This document shows positions 17,456-26,412 of a stretch of 64,000 nt of DNA, one piece after another (the first letter of the stretch is position 1; every line of letters begins with the position of its first letter). Both the position numbers and the translations under genes were made by a program. Source of the stretch: Streptomyces sp. NBC_01298. Its GTDB lineage: Bacteria; Actinomycetota; Actinomycetes; Streptomycetales; Streptomycetaceae. The DNA lies in assembly GCF_035978755.1 (NCBI RefSeq), contig NZ_CP108414.1:5766001-5830000 (forward strand), given 5' to 3'. Below the pieces are notes generated by a model. The model did not search any database, was not told the origin of the DNA, and worked only from the letters and a program-made list of their open reading frames with translations.

Positions 17456-18727
17456 TCACATACGCGGTGCCAGGTAGGTGTGGATGGCCTCGGCCAGGGT
17501 CGAGCCGAGGCCGACGGGTACGGCATTGCCGATCTGGCGGGCGATCTGAACCTTCGTCCCGAACCACTTGAATTTTGACGGGAACCCTTGAATGAGGGCC
17601 GCCTCGTAGTGGGTGATGGGGCGATCCGCCGTGGGGTGGAGATAGCGCCCCTTTTCCGGCTTGTAGAATTCCGTGCGAATGGTGACGGAGGGCGTGTGCA
17701 TCCGGAGACGCCCCATCACGTCTCCGGACCCGGAATTGTGATTGTCCCAGCTCGGTGTCGAGAGGGAGATTTCCTCTCCCTCGATCTCGGCGTACCCGGC
17801 ATCCGTGGACAGGCGGATATTTCCTGCCGCATCCATGCGGTAGGAAACGCCGCGCAGGTCGTTCCGGTTTCCGTTCTTCTTGATCGCCATGTACCGCGCG
17901 CGGGAAAGATCTTCCGGGTGCCGGCGGAAGTGGAGGTCGGTCGTGAGGTAATGCCCCGGCACGCCGTCGACGAGAGCGTTCCCGCCCCGAGGTCCGGGCA
18001 TCTCCTCTAGGAGGCGGCGCTTGGCAGACGTACCGAAAACCTTTGAAACGGGCTCCCAGCGAGGCCTGATCGCGGACCCGTCGAAGAGTGATCCTTGTGC
18101 GGGATCGGTATCGATCACGGGCCCGTTCTTCGCGTGCGTCGGCTCGGGATGCCGGAGCGGGGTCCCGAAATCCTTGTGCGTGCAGATCACGATCACGCGG
18201 CGCCGAGCCTGCGGGACCCCGTAGTCGGCAGCGTTCATCATCGCCGGCACCACGGTGTAGTCGTACAGGGGGTGACCCGGCGTTTCGGAGGCAGTGCGGA
18301 GATCGTCGAACTGGGGAGACCTCAGGAAGCGGTCCACGTTCTCGATCACGAACAGTTTGGGGTGGACCTTGGCCACCACCTTGACGTACTCCTGCCACAG
18401 CTCGTTTCGGGGGTCGTCAGGGTTCTGCTTGCCGAGCCCGGAGAAGCCCTGACACGGAGGCCCGCCCATGATCACGTCGACCTGGCCCTTGTACGGGGTT
18501 GCGTCGAAGTGCGCGATGTCACCCGGGTACACGTGTGAACCACCGAAGTTGGCGGCGTAGGTGGAGGCCGCCGCTGCGTCGAACTCCACTGCCGCGACCG
18601 ACTTGAAGGGACTCACGCCACTCGGCTTGTATCCGGCGAAACCAGCGGAAAAGCCACCAGCCCCGGCAAACAGGTCCATGACCCGGATCTCCCCGGGCTG
18701 AGACGACTGAGGCTGGTTCTTGCTCAT
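17456..18727 (-). CDS. DNA (cytosine-5-)-methyltransferase, apparently active
   Basis: A 423-residue C5-cytosine methyltransferase with all the main motifs in order: I DLFAGAGGFSAGF (18-30), IV GGPPCQGFS with catalytic Cys92, VI ENV (129-131), VIII QARRR (173-177), a target-recognition region of about 150 residues, IX/X ending RQIGNAVP. It would protect host DNA in the island's restriction system; the recognition site cannot be predicted. The ATG has no Shine-Dalgarno, but TACACT ends 8 nt upstream on the coding strand, suggesting a leaderless transcript from its own promoter. A TTG 9 bp upstream is an alternative start. Last gene of the leftward arm. Confidence 0.92.
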   Translation of the reverse strand: MSKNQPQSSQPGEIRVMDLFAGAGGFSAGFAGYKPSGVSPFKSVAAVEFDAAAASTYAANFGGSHVYPGDIAHFDATPYKGQVDVIMGGPPCQGFSGLGKQNPDDPRNELWQEYVKVVAKVHPKLFVIENVDRFLRSPQFDDLRTASETPGHPLYDYTVVPAMMNAADYGVPQARRRVIVICTHKDFGTPLRHPEPTHAKNGPVIDTDPAQGSLFDGSAIRPRWEPVSKVFGTSAKRRLLEEMPGPRGGNALVDGVPGHYLTTDLHFRRHPEDLSRARYMAIKKNGNRNDLRGVSYRMDAAGNIRLSTDAGYAEIEGEEISLSTPSWDNHNSGSGDVMGRLRMHTPSVTIRTEFYKPEKGRYLHPTADRPITHYEAALIQGFPSKFKWFGTKVQIARQIGNAVPVGLGSTLAEAIHTYLAPRM

Positions 18728-18780
18728 GAGGGTCAAGTGTAGTCACCGGTGTCGGTCGTATTGCAGGGGTTCGATGAGCG

Positions 18781-19761
18781 TCAGGCGCGCAGCGCGGAGG
18801 CGATGGCGGCACCGAGAGTGCGGCCCACGGGAGGCGGTGAGGCATGGCCGATCTGGCGATATCGAGCCGTCTTGCGACCGGCGATGCGCCACTCGGGTGG
18901 GAAACCCTGCAACAGGGCCGCCTGGTCGACGGTCAACGGCATCATTCCGGGTCGGCCGAGCGCCGGATCCCAGTGGAAAGTCTCGTCGGGTACCTCGTCG
19001 GCGACGGTCCCTCCGTCAACGCCCATGCGGGCCCAGGCGCCCTTCGACCCCGTCGGACCCAAATCGGCGCCTCCCCGAGCCCAGGACCCGCCCACAAGGG
19101 TCGGGGCCGGTTCGACGGCCTGCGCCGCCCAGCGCGCGGCATCGGGCCAGCCCCGCCGGGACATGGATTCGACCAAGGCCTCACCCACCGAGAGGTGTTT
19201 GTTCACGGTCGCGAGCGGTTCGACGAACGCGTCGAGAACATCGCCTTTGAACGCGACCAGGATGCCCTGACGTCGCATCTGGGGGACCCCGTAGTCGGCA
19301 GCGTTGATCACGAGCCACCTGTGCCGATAGCCGAGGTGGGAGAGTTCCGCGGCCACATAGTCGCGGATCGCCTCATAGGCCGGCTTGGTCGCCAGGTCGG
19401 GCACGTTCTCGACGAGCAGGGCCTTCGGCTGCACTCCGTGCATGAGCATCATGGTGGCGCGCAGCAGCTCGAGCTCGACGTCGCTGTCACGTCGACCGGC
19501 GGTGGCCGTGGCCTTCACACGGGGTAGACCTGCGGACAGCAGGTCTACGTCGTACGTCTGCTGGTGCTCACAGGGGTCGAAGTCCAGGAGGTTCGTCTCC
19601 AGAACCTTCCAGTGGGGTCTGTTCCATCTGAGCGTCTCGACGGCCACGTCCCGATTGTCGAGAAGTAGCACGGGGTCGAATCCCGCCTGCTCCAGGCCCA
19701 GTGCGAGACCGCCGGCGCCCGAGCAGACGTCCAGGGATCGCATTCGTTCCACGACCGTCAC
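18781..19761 (-). CDS. C5-cytosine methyltransferase paralogue lacking the catalytic cysteine
   Basis: A 326-residue C5-methyltransferase-fold protein. Motif I is LDVCSGAGGLALGL (10-23), motif VI is ENV (118-120), the motif VIII region is QMRRQ (161-165), and the C-terminal motif X reads RQIGHASPPP. In motif IV, where GGPPCQ is expected, it reads SAGLPRVKA, so Arg81 replaces the catalytic Cys. The SAM pocket looks intact, so it may bind SAM and DNA without methylating, or act as a regulatory or specificity partner of the neighbouring active enzyme. The GTG follows GGAGGGCGG, 24 bp after the Z1 gene stop. The smaller size also fits a reduced target-recognition region. Confidence 0.85.
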   Translation of the reverse strand: MTVVERMRSLDVCSGAGGLALGLEQAGFDPVLLLDNRDVAVETLRWNRPHWKVLETNLLDFDPCEHQQTYDVDLLSAGLPRVKATATAGRRDSDVELELLRATMMLMHGVQPKALLVENVPDLATKPAYEAIRDYVAAELSHLGYRHRWLVINAADYGVPQMRRQGILVAFKGDVLDAFVEPLATVNKHLSVGEALVESMSRRGWPDAARWAAQAVEPAPTLVGGSWARGGADLGPTGSKGAWARMGVDGGTVADEVPDETFHWDPALGRPGMMPLTVDQAALLQGFPPEWRIAGRKTARYRQIGHASPPPVGRTLGAAIASALRA

Positions 19762-19785
19762 GCGTACCGCCCTCCGACTCCCGGA

Positions 19786-22743
19786 TCAGCCCTTGTCGAT
19801 CTCCGACCTGTCGATGATCGCACTCGCCGCCGAGGAGACCGTTGTGAATTGGACAACCCGGCCGTTGGCGCTCTGCGCGGTTGCCGGGGCGACGAAGGCG
19901 AAAGCCATGACGACCTTGTCCGTGCCCAAGCGACCCTCGGAGTCGATGGATGCGCGGTGATGGCGCTCGAGCACCGGATAGAGGACGAGCGCACCGCGGC
20001 GCTCGCCGACGAGGCTCTCCGTTGCGGCGTCGCCTGAATCAGGGAGGGCGCCCGCGATCCGATAGGCGACTCCACGGTGCTTCCGGTCGCTGATGGCGCC
20101 GAATAGAGGATGCCGGTCCTTGCGGCGGTCACGGGCGAACCAGGAGTAGCTGCGGCCCGCGGCGCCGAGCCTCAAGGTCTTGTTGTCGGAGGCCAGGTGT
20201 TGGGGGGCGAGGACGAGCCAGTCGTCGATCTTGCCGGGGGTGGCTCGAGTGATTTCCTGGAGGTACCGGAGGTGGGGATCGAAGGGGTCGGCGGTCTCCC
20301 AACTCAATTGCTCGAAGACCGACAGCATCGTCTCGGCGGGCACGTTGCCGGTCAGCGCCGGGAACCGGTGCGTGATGCCCTCTTGGGGGAAGTGGTAGGC
20401 GTACGTCGTGGGGACTTCGCCGAGGCTTTCCAAGACGGGCGACCACAGGGCCGTGTTGTTTTCCAGGCCCTTCTGGGGATAGGCGGTGGGCTCCTCCCAG
20501 CGGCCGGCCGATCGGACGAGTTCCAGCCGGGCGTTGTACATCTTGTTCGGACTCGTCGGCTTCAGCCACGGAGCATGCTGGGAGACGAGCGGCGGGATCT
20601 GGTCGGGGGTGACCTGAGGGCGCCCGTCGACCATTTCGGAATAGCGTTCCAGCTCCGATCGGAATGCTTCCTCGTCCCGGCAGATGGCTTGGAAGCCGTC
20701 GTAAAGATCGAATTCTGACCCTCCGATCGTTTCCTTGCGGCCGAGGTACAGGCGGACGAGGTCTCGATATCCCTTTCGGAAGCCGAACCAACGGCCCATT
20801 TGCATGAGGGTGGAAGCGTTCCCGGCCCGGCGCCGGAAGAAGGAGACGGTGAGTCCCTCGACCGTGAACCCACGGGCGAGTTTTTGGCCACCGATGAGGA
20901 TCTTCCAGATCGCGCGCTTGTCGAAGTCGGCCTCGCCCGTCTCGAGGTCCTGGTCGCCGTTCACAACGATGATCGGTTGCTCGTCGCCGCCGATGCGGAC
21001 GACCGCAGGTCCCACGTAGGGCAGGAGTTCGTCGTACGAGGCGGGGACGGCATGCCCGTCGGAACGTACGGCGGAGACCAGGGAGACGTCGGTGTCGAAC
21101 AAGTGGCGCAGTCGAGCGTGGCCCTGGGGTCCCGTGTAGCCGGATTCGTGCCACAATCCGAGGACCCGCTCGTGCAAGGACCGATGTACATGGGTCCGTA
21201 CGGACTCGTGGATCAGCATCGTGTGGTGCTGGAAGAATCCGTCTCCGAGGCCCCCCAGGTCCTCCCGGTACAGCTTCATCGCCGCACTCAGGACGAACAT
21301 GTCCATGGCTTGCTGCATACAGGTGTCGTCGTCGGCATCGTCCACGATGTCGCGTACGTGTGCCTTCTCGTTGGAGTTGGCGAAAGTGAGCTCGCCGGCC
21401 TCCAACGCAGAGTCCAGATCGTGGAAGTCTCGCGCCCCCATGTACCCGTCCGGTCGGGGGAGGGAGATGATGAAATCCTTGGGGAAGATGTCCTCGGTGT
21501 CGCTGGGGTCGACGAAGACGTTGGCGAACGGTGTGGCGGTGTAGCCCACGTACTGGGCTCGGGGCAGCATCCTCAGGAGCTTGGAGATCTGCTCGTTGAT
21601 GGCACTTCGCTGAGCCGCATCCGGCTTCGACGTGTTGACGGACGCTTCGTCCGATTCGTCGTCGATGATCAGAACGGGGATCTCGGAGAGCGGTGTTCTG
21701 ATCTTGCCGAGGTCCTTGACGAGCTTGGCCAATACGGTCTTGTTCTTTTTGACCACCATGAGGCTCGCGGACGAACGGTGAAGGTTCTCTCGGTCGTACA
21801 GCGGGAGCGCCGGCTCTCGCTTCTCGAATTCCAGAGCCGTGATGCCTTGGAGGAGACTCTTGTAGTCGTTCTTCCGCGTTGTCATGCGGACGATGTCGAA
21901 GGCCCCCAGCGCTGACGGCATGCCGCCGAAGGTGATGAACTTTCCGGCCTTCCAGGCCGGGTCGTCGGCGTAGTCCGACTCCATTTCGTCGGCGCCGCGC
22001 ATGATGTTCTCCCGCCCCACGAGTTCCATGTCGAGGCGGCGCTGAGTCTGGGCTCGCAGCATGTTGAGCGTGCCGCCGAGGACGATCACCAGGCGGTATC
22101 CGGCGTCGACGGCCTTGGCCATGACACCGGTGAAGTTGGCTGTCTTACCGGACTGGACGTACCCGACGACGAGGCCCTTCGATTGGTAGACCTCCTCGTC
22201 CGTGGGGTCGGCCAGCCGTTCGACGACCTGGTCCGTCGCGACATCGAGACCGGCGATGGCGTGCGGGGACCATCCCTTGGCGACGAGGAGTTTGCGGTAC
22301 GCCGGCCAGTAGTGAGGTCGGCTCCGCTGCGACTCCGGGGTGTACCACGGCTTGAACTTCTCGCTGATCACGAGGGGGCCGGCGGTCTTGGGGACGGGGA
22401 CGAGCTCGTCGAGCAGCTTGTAGGTGGCGTCTTCAAGCTTGAGCAGGTGGTAGACCTCGATGCGGCGCTCGTCCGTTCGCGGCGCCGCATCCCCCCAGGC
22501 GGGATGCTCCGCGTAGTCCCACTTGGTGAGCTGGCGGCGCCACAATTCGACCAGCTGGTCGGTGGACCTGGCCTCCCGCAGGGCGGACTGGAAATCGCTC
22601 TCGGAAGCGAATGCCTCGGCATCGGGATGCATGTCTTCGGCTTGGTAGACCAGAGCACGGGCCAAGTTCTTGGGCTTGCTGCCATCCAGGTCGGCCAGTA
22701 CGGCGCCGTGCAATTCGAGCCTGAGGGTGTCGTTGCCTGTCAT
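19786..22743 (-). CDS. Z1-domain superfamily II-like ATPase/helicase
   Basis: A 985-residue protein of the Z1 family, large P-loop ATPases related to superfamily II helicases and found in predicted restriction systems. Walker A is GYVQSGKTANF (Lys200-Thr201), Walker B is VLIIDDESDEAS (Asp361, Asp362, Glu363), and a helicase-like motif III reads YTATPFANVF (401-410). The Z1 core follows with GGQKLARGFTVEGL and MQMGRWFGFRKGY. It would supply DNA translocation or remodelling energy. The ATG follows GAGGATTCCCG, 16 bp after the PD-(D/E)XK gene stop, so it belongs to the leftward operon. Confidence 0.9.
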   Translation of the reverse strand: MTGNDTLRLELHGAVLADLDGSKPKNLARALVYQAEDMHPDAEAFASESDFQSALREARSTDQLVELWRRQLTKWDYAEHPAWGDAAPRTDERRIEVYHLLKLEDATYKLLDELVPVPKTAGPLVISEKFKPWYTPESQRSRPHYWPAYRKLLVAKGWSPHAIAGLDVATDQVVERLADPTDEEVYQSKGLVVGYVQSGKTANFTGVMAKAVDAGYRLVIVLGGTLNMLRAQTQRRLDMELVGRENIMRGADEMESDYADDPAWKAGKFITFGGMPSALGAFDIVRMTTRKNDYKSLLQGITALEFEKREPALPLYDRENLHRSSASLMVVKKNKTVLAKLVKDLGKIRTPLSEIPVLIIDDESDEASVNTSKPDAAQRSAINEQISKLLRMLPRAQYVGYTATPFANVFVDPSDTEDIFPKDFIISLPRPDGYMGARDFHDLDSALEAGELTFANSNEKAHVRDIVDDADDDTCMQQAMDMFVLSAAMKLYREDLGGLGDGFFQHHTMLIHESVRTHVHRSLHERVLGLWHESGYTGPQGHARLRHLFDTDVSLVSAVRSDGHAVPASYDELLPYVGPAVVRIGGDEQPIIVVNGDQDLETGEADFDKRAIWKILIGGQKLARGFTVEGLTVSFFRRRAGNASTLMQMGRWFGFRKGYRDLVRLYLGRKETIGGSEFDLYDGFQAICRDEEAFRSELERYSEMVDGRPQVTPDQIPPLVSQHAPWLKPTSPNKMYNARLELVRSAGRWEEPTAYPQKGLENNTALWSPVLESLGEVPTTYAYHFPQEGITHRFPALTGNVPAETMLSVFEQLSWETADPFDPHLRYLQEITRATPGKIDDWLVLAPQHLASDNKTLRLGAAGRSYSWFARDRRKDRHPLFGAISDRKHRGVAYRIAGALPDSGDAATESLVGERRGALVLYPVLERHHRASIDSEGRLGTDKVVMAFAFVAPATAQSANGRVVQFTTVSSAASAIIDRSEIDKG

Positions 22744-22759
22744 CGGGAATCCTCGTTCG

Positions 22760-23740
22760 TCACGGGAGACGGAAGTCTGTGAGATCGACCGGGGATCCCG
22801 GCACGGGGGTCAGGTGGTTGACGTGAATGCAGTAGTCGATCGAGGAAACGTGCTCCCTGACCGCGGCGGGAAGCATGTCCGTGGTCATCCTCGGCAAGTG
22901 GTCGGCCGGAACGAGCAGCGGTTCGGTACGTAGGGTCCAACGCTCGTCATCCCGTTCGTCGGAGGACCATCCCGCCGATGCGAGGGAGGCTTCGATGGAC
23001 ATCGCGGCGATGCGGTCGGCCGCGCGGGCGTCGCGGAGCACCGCGGCGGCCGAGTCCCCGAGGGAACGCCCCCCGATTCCGCCTCGGGTCAGCTGGAGGG
23101 AGGCGAACCAGAGAGAACGTCCTTCGGACTCCTCGAGCTGCCTGATTCCGTGAACGGTGTGCCGGCGCTCTTCGGCCGTCGTCGTCTTCACCTCGAGGTC
23201 CGTGGCCGCGAGTCCGAAATCGTGCTGCTCCCCACGGGGGCCCGTCCAGGACCGGGCCGCCGCCTCCCACCCGTGCGACCGGGCCACTGCCTGCAGAACG
23301 GCGAGTTCCCCGTGGAGGCCGACCCGCTTGTCCAGGCCGAGTCCGTGAGGCCGACCGAGCAGTTCGCCCCAGGCGCGGATGGTTTCTTCGAGGGCTTCCT
23401 CCAGCGTGCGGTCGCCGGTGACGATGCGATCCGCCACGGCCATCAGAAGGTCGTGGAAGTCGCGCACGAGGGCCACCTGAGTGGTGCTGATCCGTGCCAT
23501 GCGTGTGCCGTGATGGTTGATTTGGTCGATGGCCACGGCAGGCAGGGTGGAACGAGGAGGCCTTTGGTGGCGGTCCAGTTCCACGGTGAGCGAGATGTCG
23601 CGCCCGCCCTGGCCGATCTCGTACCGGACCGTACGCCGAGCCCCGGCATCGGAAAGTCGATAGCTCGTGGCTTGGCCCGCGCCCAGGTAGTGCTCGACCG
23701 TCGACCAGCCCAGTTCCGGGGCAGTGCCGCGGTCAGTCAT
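22760..23740 (-). CDS. PD-(D/E)XK nuclease-fold protein
   Basis: A 326-residue putative restriction nuclease. The catalytic constellation is readable as Glu145 (GLHGELAVL), Asp174 (QHDFGL) and Glu183-x-Lys185 (DLEVKTTT), which fits the E-D-ExK arrangement of restriction-endonuclease-fold proteins. The remainder is unassigned. The ATG overlaps the end of the upstream ATPase gene by 8 bp (ATGACTGA), implying tight co-translation. Gene order ATPase-nuclease-Z1 is the recurring core of MORC/Z1-linked restriction systems. It probably cleaves unmodified DNA; this is inference. Confidence 0.88.
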   Translation of the reverse strand: MTDRGTAPELGWSTVEHYLGAGQATSYRLSDAGARRTVRYEIGQGGRDISLTVELDRHQRPPRSTLPAVAIDQINHHGTRMARISTTQVALVRDFHDLLMAVADRIVTGDRTLEEALEETIRAWGELLGRPHGLGLDKRVGLHGELAVLQAVARSHGWEAAARSWTGPRGEQHDFGLAATDLEVKTTTAEERRHTVHGIRQLEESEGRSLWFASLQLTRGGIGGRSLGDSAAAVLRDARAADRIAAMSIEASLASAGWSSDERDDERWTLRTEPLLVPADHLPRMTTDMLPAAVREHVSSIDYCIHVNHLTPVPGSPVDLTDFRLP

Positions 23741-25265
23741 CGTCGCCCATCCGTTCGAGCTCCACTCGTGCGGCGGCGACCAGAATGGACTGCCACAACT
23801 GCAGATTGTCCTTCTCTCGACTGCCGCTGTAGTCCTTCTCGAAGACCTGGTGGAGGAGGAGGTAGACGAGGGTTTTGACGGTGGGAGCGTCGTTCAGCCC
23901 ACCGCGACGCCCGCCCAAGAGGGCCGTCCTGTAATGCTGATTGAGAACGATGGTGCGCTCTTCGCGGTCGATCTCGAAGAAGACGCTGTTGTCCAACTTT
24001 TGCCAACGGACCGAGATGGGTTCCTCGCCCTGAAGCAGGGGGAGCTCGTCCTCGATCGTTTCGCGCAGGGTGGGGTCGAACCCCTTGCCCGGGCCGATGA
24101 CGGGCTTCCGGGTGGTGCTCGCACGCTTCCGAGAGTCCCGATAGACCGCGTCGGCCTCAGCCACGTACCCGGGGAACCTTCGCCCCTCGGAGTCCACGGC
24201 TCCGTCAAGCGCCGCGATGAACTCGGGAGAGACTTCCACCCCCTCCTTCTTCACGGTGAGTCGAAAGACGTCCGCGGTATCGGAGGGGAGATCAACGGCG
24301 ACCCGCGCCAGTGCGAGGTGTTGTTCGGGCTGGCGGAAGTTGTTCCAGCCGCCTGCTTGAACCAGCCTGTTGTGGCGGTAGAAGTAGAAGCCCTGCCGGT
24401 CGAGCCCCGTGCCGACGGCTTTGAAGCCGTCCAGGGTGGATTTGGCTGGCCAGATATGGGCCTCGAGTGACATTCGGCGGATCGACGGGCAGTCGACGGT
24501 GAACCGGCGGGGGTGGTCCGGGTGACCGGACACCGGATACGCGAAGGGGTCGAGTGGCTCGACGCCGAAGTTCATGTATTCGGTTCCGGTATTCACGTCC
24601 TCGACGGCAATGGTGATGTTGAAGTCGTCGCGGGCCAGGAAGCGATGGAGGTACAAGCCGAGCTGGAGCCCGAGACGATTGATGGTGCGTAGTAGATAGC
24701 GGTTGGTCTGCCCGCCCCCTCCGTGGCGAGGGAAGTCCTTCACCCCGTCCCAGCGGATGACCGTTCCCTGCCAAGTGATCGGCCGATCGGAGTAGCGGTC
24801 GATCAGGGACTGGGCGTAGTCGCCCGCGACGATGTCGCACTGGTACCCGCTGACGGCTCGCTCCATGAGCCAGCGCCGCCCGACGGCCCTCGTCCGTCGC
24901 GTCTTGCTCACTACGGTCACTGCGGCGGCATGACTCAAGGAGGCCGACTTGAGCCCCGTCCCGAACATTCCCAGGGACTGGGGGTCGTATCCGCGACGGC
25001 CGCCGACGGTCATCGCGACGTCGAGTTCCTCCTCGGTCATGCCCTTGCCGTCGTCGATGACCAGGAGGCTGACCAGCCGGTCCTCGTCACGCAGAAAGTG
25101 AATGACGACGTCGCGCGCCCCGGCGTCGATGGAATTGTCGACGAGGTCGGCGATGGCGGTCTCGAACCCGTACCCCTGGCTGCTGAGCGCTTCCATGTAC
25201 CGGGAGTCCGGTGGGAGGTGCTTGGTTCCGGTCGTGGGGACGTCGAACTGCCAGTCGTCGGTCAT
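23733..25265 (-). CDS. MORC/MutL-type GHKL ATPase of the defence island
   Basis: A 510-residue ATPase with the GHKL fold of MutL, Hsp90 and MORC. N-box ADLVDNSIDAGA (Asp40, Asn44, Asp47), G1 IDDGKGM (70-76) and G2 LGMFGTGLKSAS (98-109) are complete, and the second domain carries the expected basic residues. Dimerising ATPases of this class clamp DNA and license nucleases. First gene of the leftward operon. I start at the ATG after AAGGCAGGAA; another ATG 24 bp upstream lacks a binding site. The stop overlaps the nuclease start. Together with Z1 and PD-(D/E)XK genes this defines the likely restriction module. Confidence 0.88.
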   Translation of the reverse strand: MTDDWQFDVPTTGTKHLPPDSRYMEALSSQGYGFETAIADLVDNSIDAGARDVVIHFLRDEDRLVSLLVIDDGKGMTEEELDVAMTVGGRRGYDPQSLGMFGTGLKSASLSHAAAVTVVSKTRRTRAVGRRWLMERAVSGYQCDIVAGDYAQSLIDRYSDRPITWQGTVIRWDGVKDFPRHGGGGQTNRYLLRTINRLGLQLGLYLHRFLARDDFNITIAVEDVNTGTEYMNFGVEPLDPFAYPVSGHPDHPRRFTVDCPSIRRMSLEAHIWPAKSTLDGFKAVGTGLDRQGFYFYRHNRLVQAGGWNNFRQPEQHLALARVAVDLPSDTADVFRLTVKKEGVEVSPEFIAALDGAVDSEGRRFPGYVAEADAVYRDSRKRASTTRKPVIGPGKGFDPTLRETIEDELPLLQGEEPISVRWQKLDNSVFFEIDREERTIVLNQHYRTALLGGRRGGLNDAPTVKTLVYLLLHQVFEKDYSGSREKDNLQLWQSILVAAARVELERMGDDD

Positions 25266-25363
25266 TTCCTGCCTTGGAGACTCGCCCATACGGAGTGACT
25301 AAGGGTAACGGCGGTCGCCATCCATGGACAGGGCCCTATGTCCCCACGGTGGGGGCGAGTAGG

Positions 25364-26365
25364 TCAGGCCGCCCCGTGGCAGTCGCCGTAAGGCCTGCCC
25401 GACGTGCACCAGCACGGGTTCGTCCGGGTGGGGGGCCACGGGGTGGCTTTGCCTCGGGCGGCCAGGGTGGTGGCGTATTCCGCCAGGAGGGACGGGGAGG
25501 ACGGGGAGGTTTTCTCCGAGGCCGCGAAGGCTTCGTAGGAGGGGACGCTGGCCGTGACGATGCCCAGGTTCGTGGTGCCCGAGGCGGCCAGGGTGCGGAG
25601 GGAGGCTTCGACCTGGGCCAGGTGGGCGTCGTGGGAGGGGTACTCCGCCGAGAGGGTGGGGTACGAGGTCAGGAGTTCTGCCAGTTCGCGGGCCGGCCAG
25701 TGGAGGATGGCCACCGGGAAGGGGCGGGAGAGCGCGGCGCGGCGGTCGCCGAGTTCGGCGCGCAGGCGGGCGATCTCGGCGCGGAGTTCGGCCGGGTCGT
25801 CGGAGCCCAGGGCCCAGATGCGCTTGGGGTCGTGGAGTTCGTCCAGCGGGATCGGGCCGATGTGGCGGGTGTCCGCGACCATGTCCCAGTCGTCGTGGGG
25901 GAGTCCGAGGAGGCGGCGTACGCGGTGGCGGCCCGTGAGGAGCGCCGTCGTGGCCTGGGTGAGGGGGGTGTTGTCCGGGGCCAGGAGGGTGGCCGCCTCG
26001 GTGAAGCACTCGTGGGAGGCCTCGAGTTCGTCATGGGCTTCCAGGGCCTCGGCGATGACTTCCCAGGGGGCGGGGTCCGCGGGGGCCGCCGCCCGGATGC
26101 CCTGGATGAGGGCGCGGGCCTCGGGCTCGTGGCCGTACTCCCAGAGGTTGGCCGCCTGGAGGGCCTTGATGAGGGAGGGGTCGTCCGTCGTGTCCGCGGC
26201 CAGGAGTTGGTCGTAGAGGGCGCTCGCCCGTTCGCGTTCGTCGGCCAGTTCGAGGTGGGCCGCGGCCTGGAGGAGCAACGGCTCCTGGTCCTCGGGGTAG
26301 CGGGTCGCCGTGCGGATGAGGCGCTCGGCTTCGGCGATGTGCTCGGCAGGCGTGTCGGGGCGCAT
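25364..26365 (-). CDS. SEC-C metal-binding-motif protein with TPR-like helices
   Basis: A 333-residue protein. The first 220 residues are helical repeats resembling tetratricopeptides (EAERLIRTATRYPEDQEPLLLQAA, AHLELADERERASALYDQLL). The extreme C-terminus is a SEC-C zinc motif, NPCWCTSGRPYGDCHG, matching the C-x-C-x8-C-H pattern also found at the end of SecA. The role is unknown; such proteins are common in Streptomyces. No Shine-Dalgarno precedes the ATG, and TACGCT lies 7 nt before it, compatible with a leaderless mRNA. Divergent from the sortase gene, 47 bp apart. The 98-bp gap between its stop and the defence ATPase start holds no gene. Confidence 0.85.
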   Translation of the reverse strand: MRPDTPAEHIAEAERLIRTATRYPEDQEPLLLQAAAHLELADERERASALYDQLLAADTTDDPSLIKALQAANLWEYGHEPEARALIQGIRAAAPADPAPWEVIAEALEAHDELEASHECFTEAATLLAPDNTPLTQATTALLTGRHRVRRLLGLPHDDWDMVADTRHIGPIPLDELHDPKRIWALGSDDPAELRAEIARLRAELGDRRAALSRPFPVAILHWPARELAELLTSYPTLSAEYPSHDAHLAQVEASLRTLAASGTTNLGIVTASVPSYEAFAASEKTSPSSPSLLAEYATTLAARGKATPWPPTRTNPCWCTSGRPYGDCHGAA

Positions 26366-26412
26366 GGTTTGCAGCGTACTGCCGCTGGTCAGTTGAGGGG
26401 GGAGGACTTAGG

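Noticed and set aside
12851..25265. BREX, DISARM, DND or Zorya system
   Set aside because: No PglX/PglZ/BrxC, DrmA/DrmB, DndB-E or ZorA/B-like proteins are recognisable; the ATPases are GHKL and Z1 types and the methyltransferases are C5-cytosine types.
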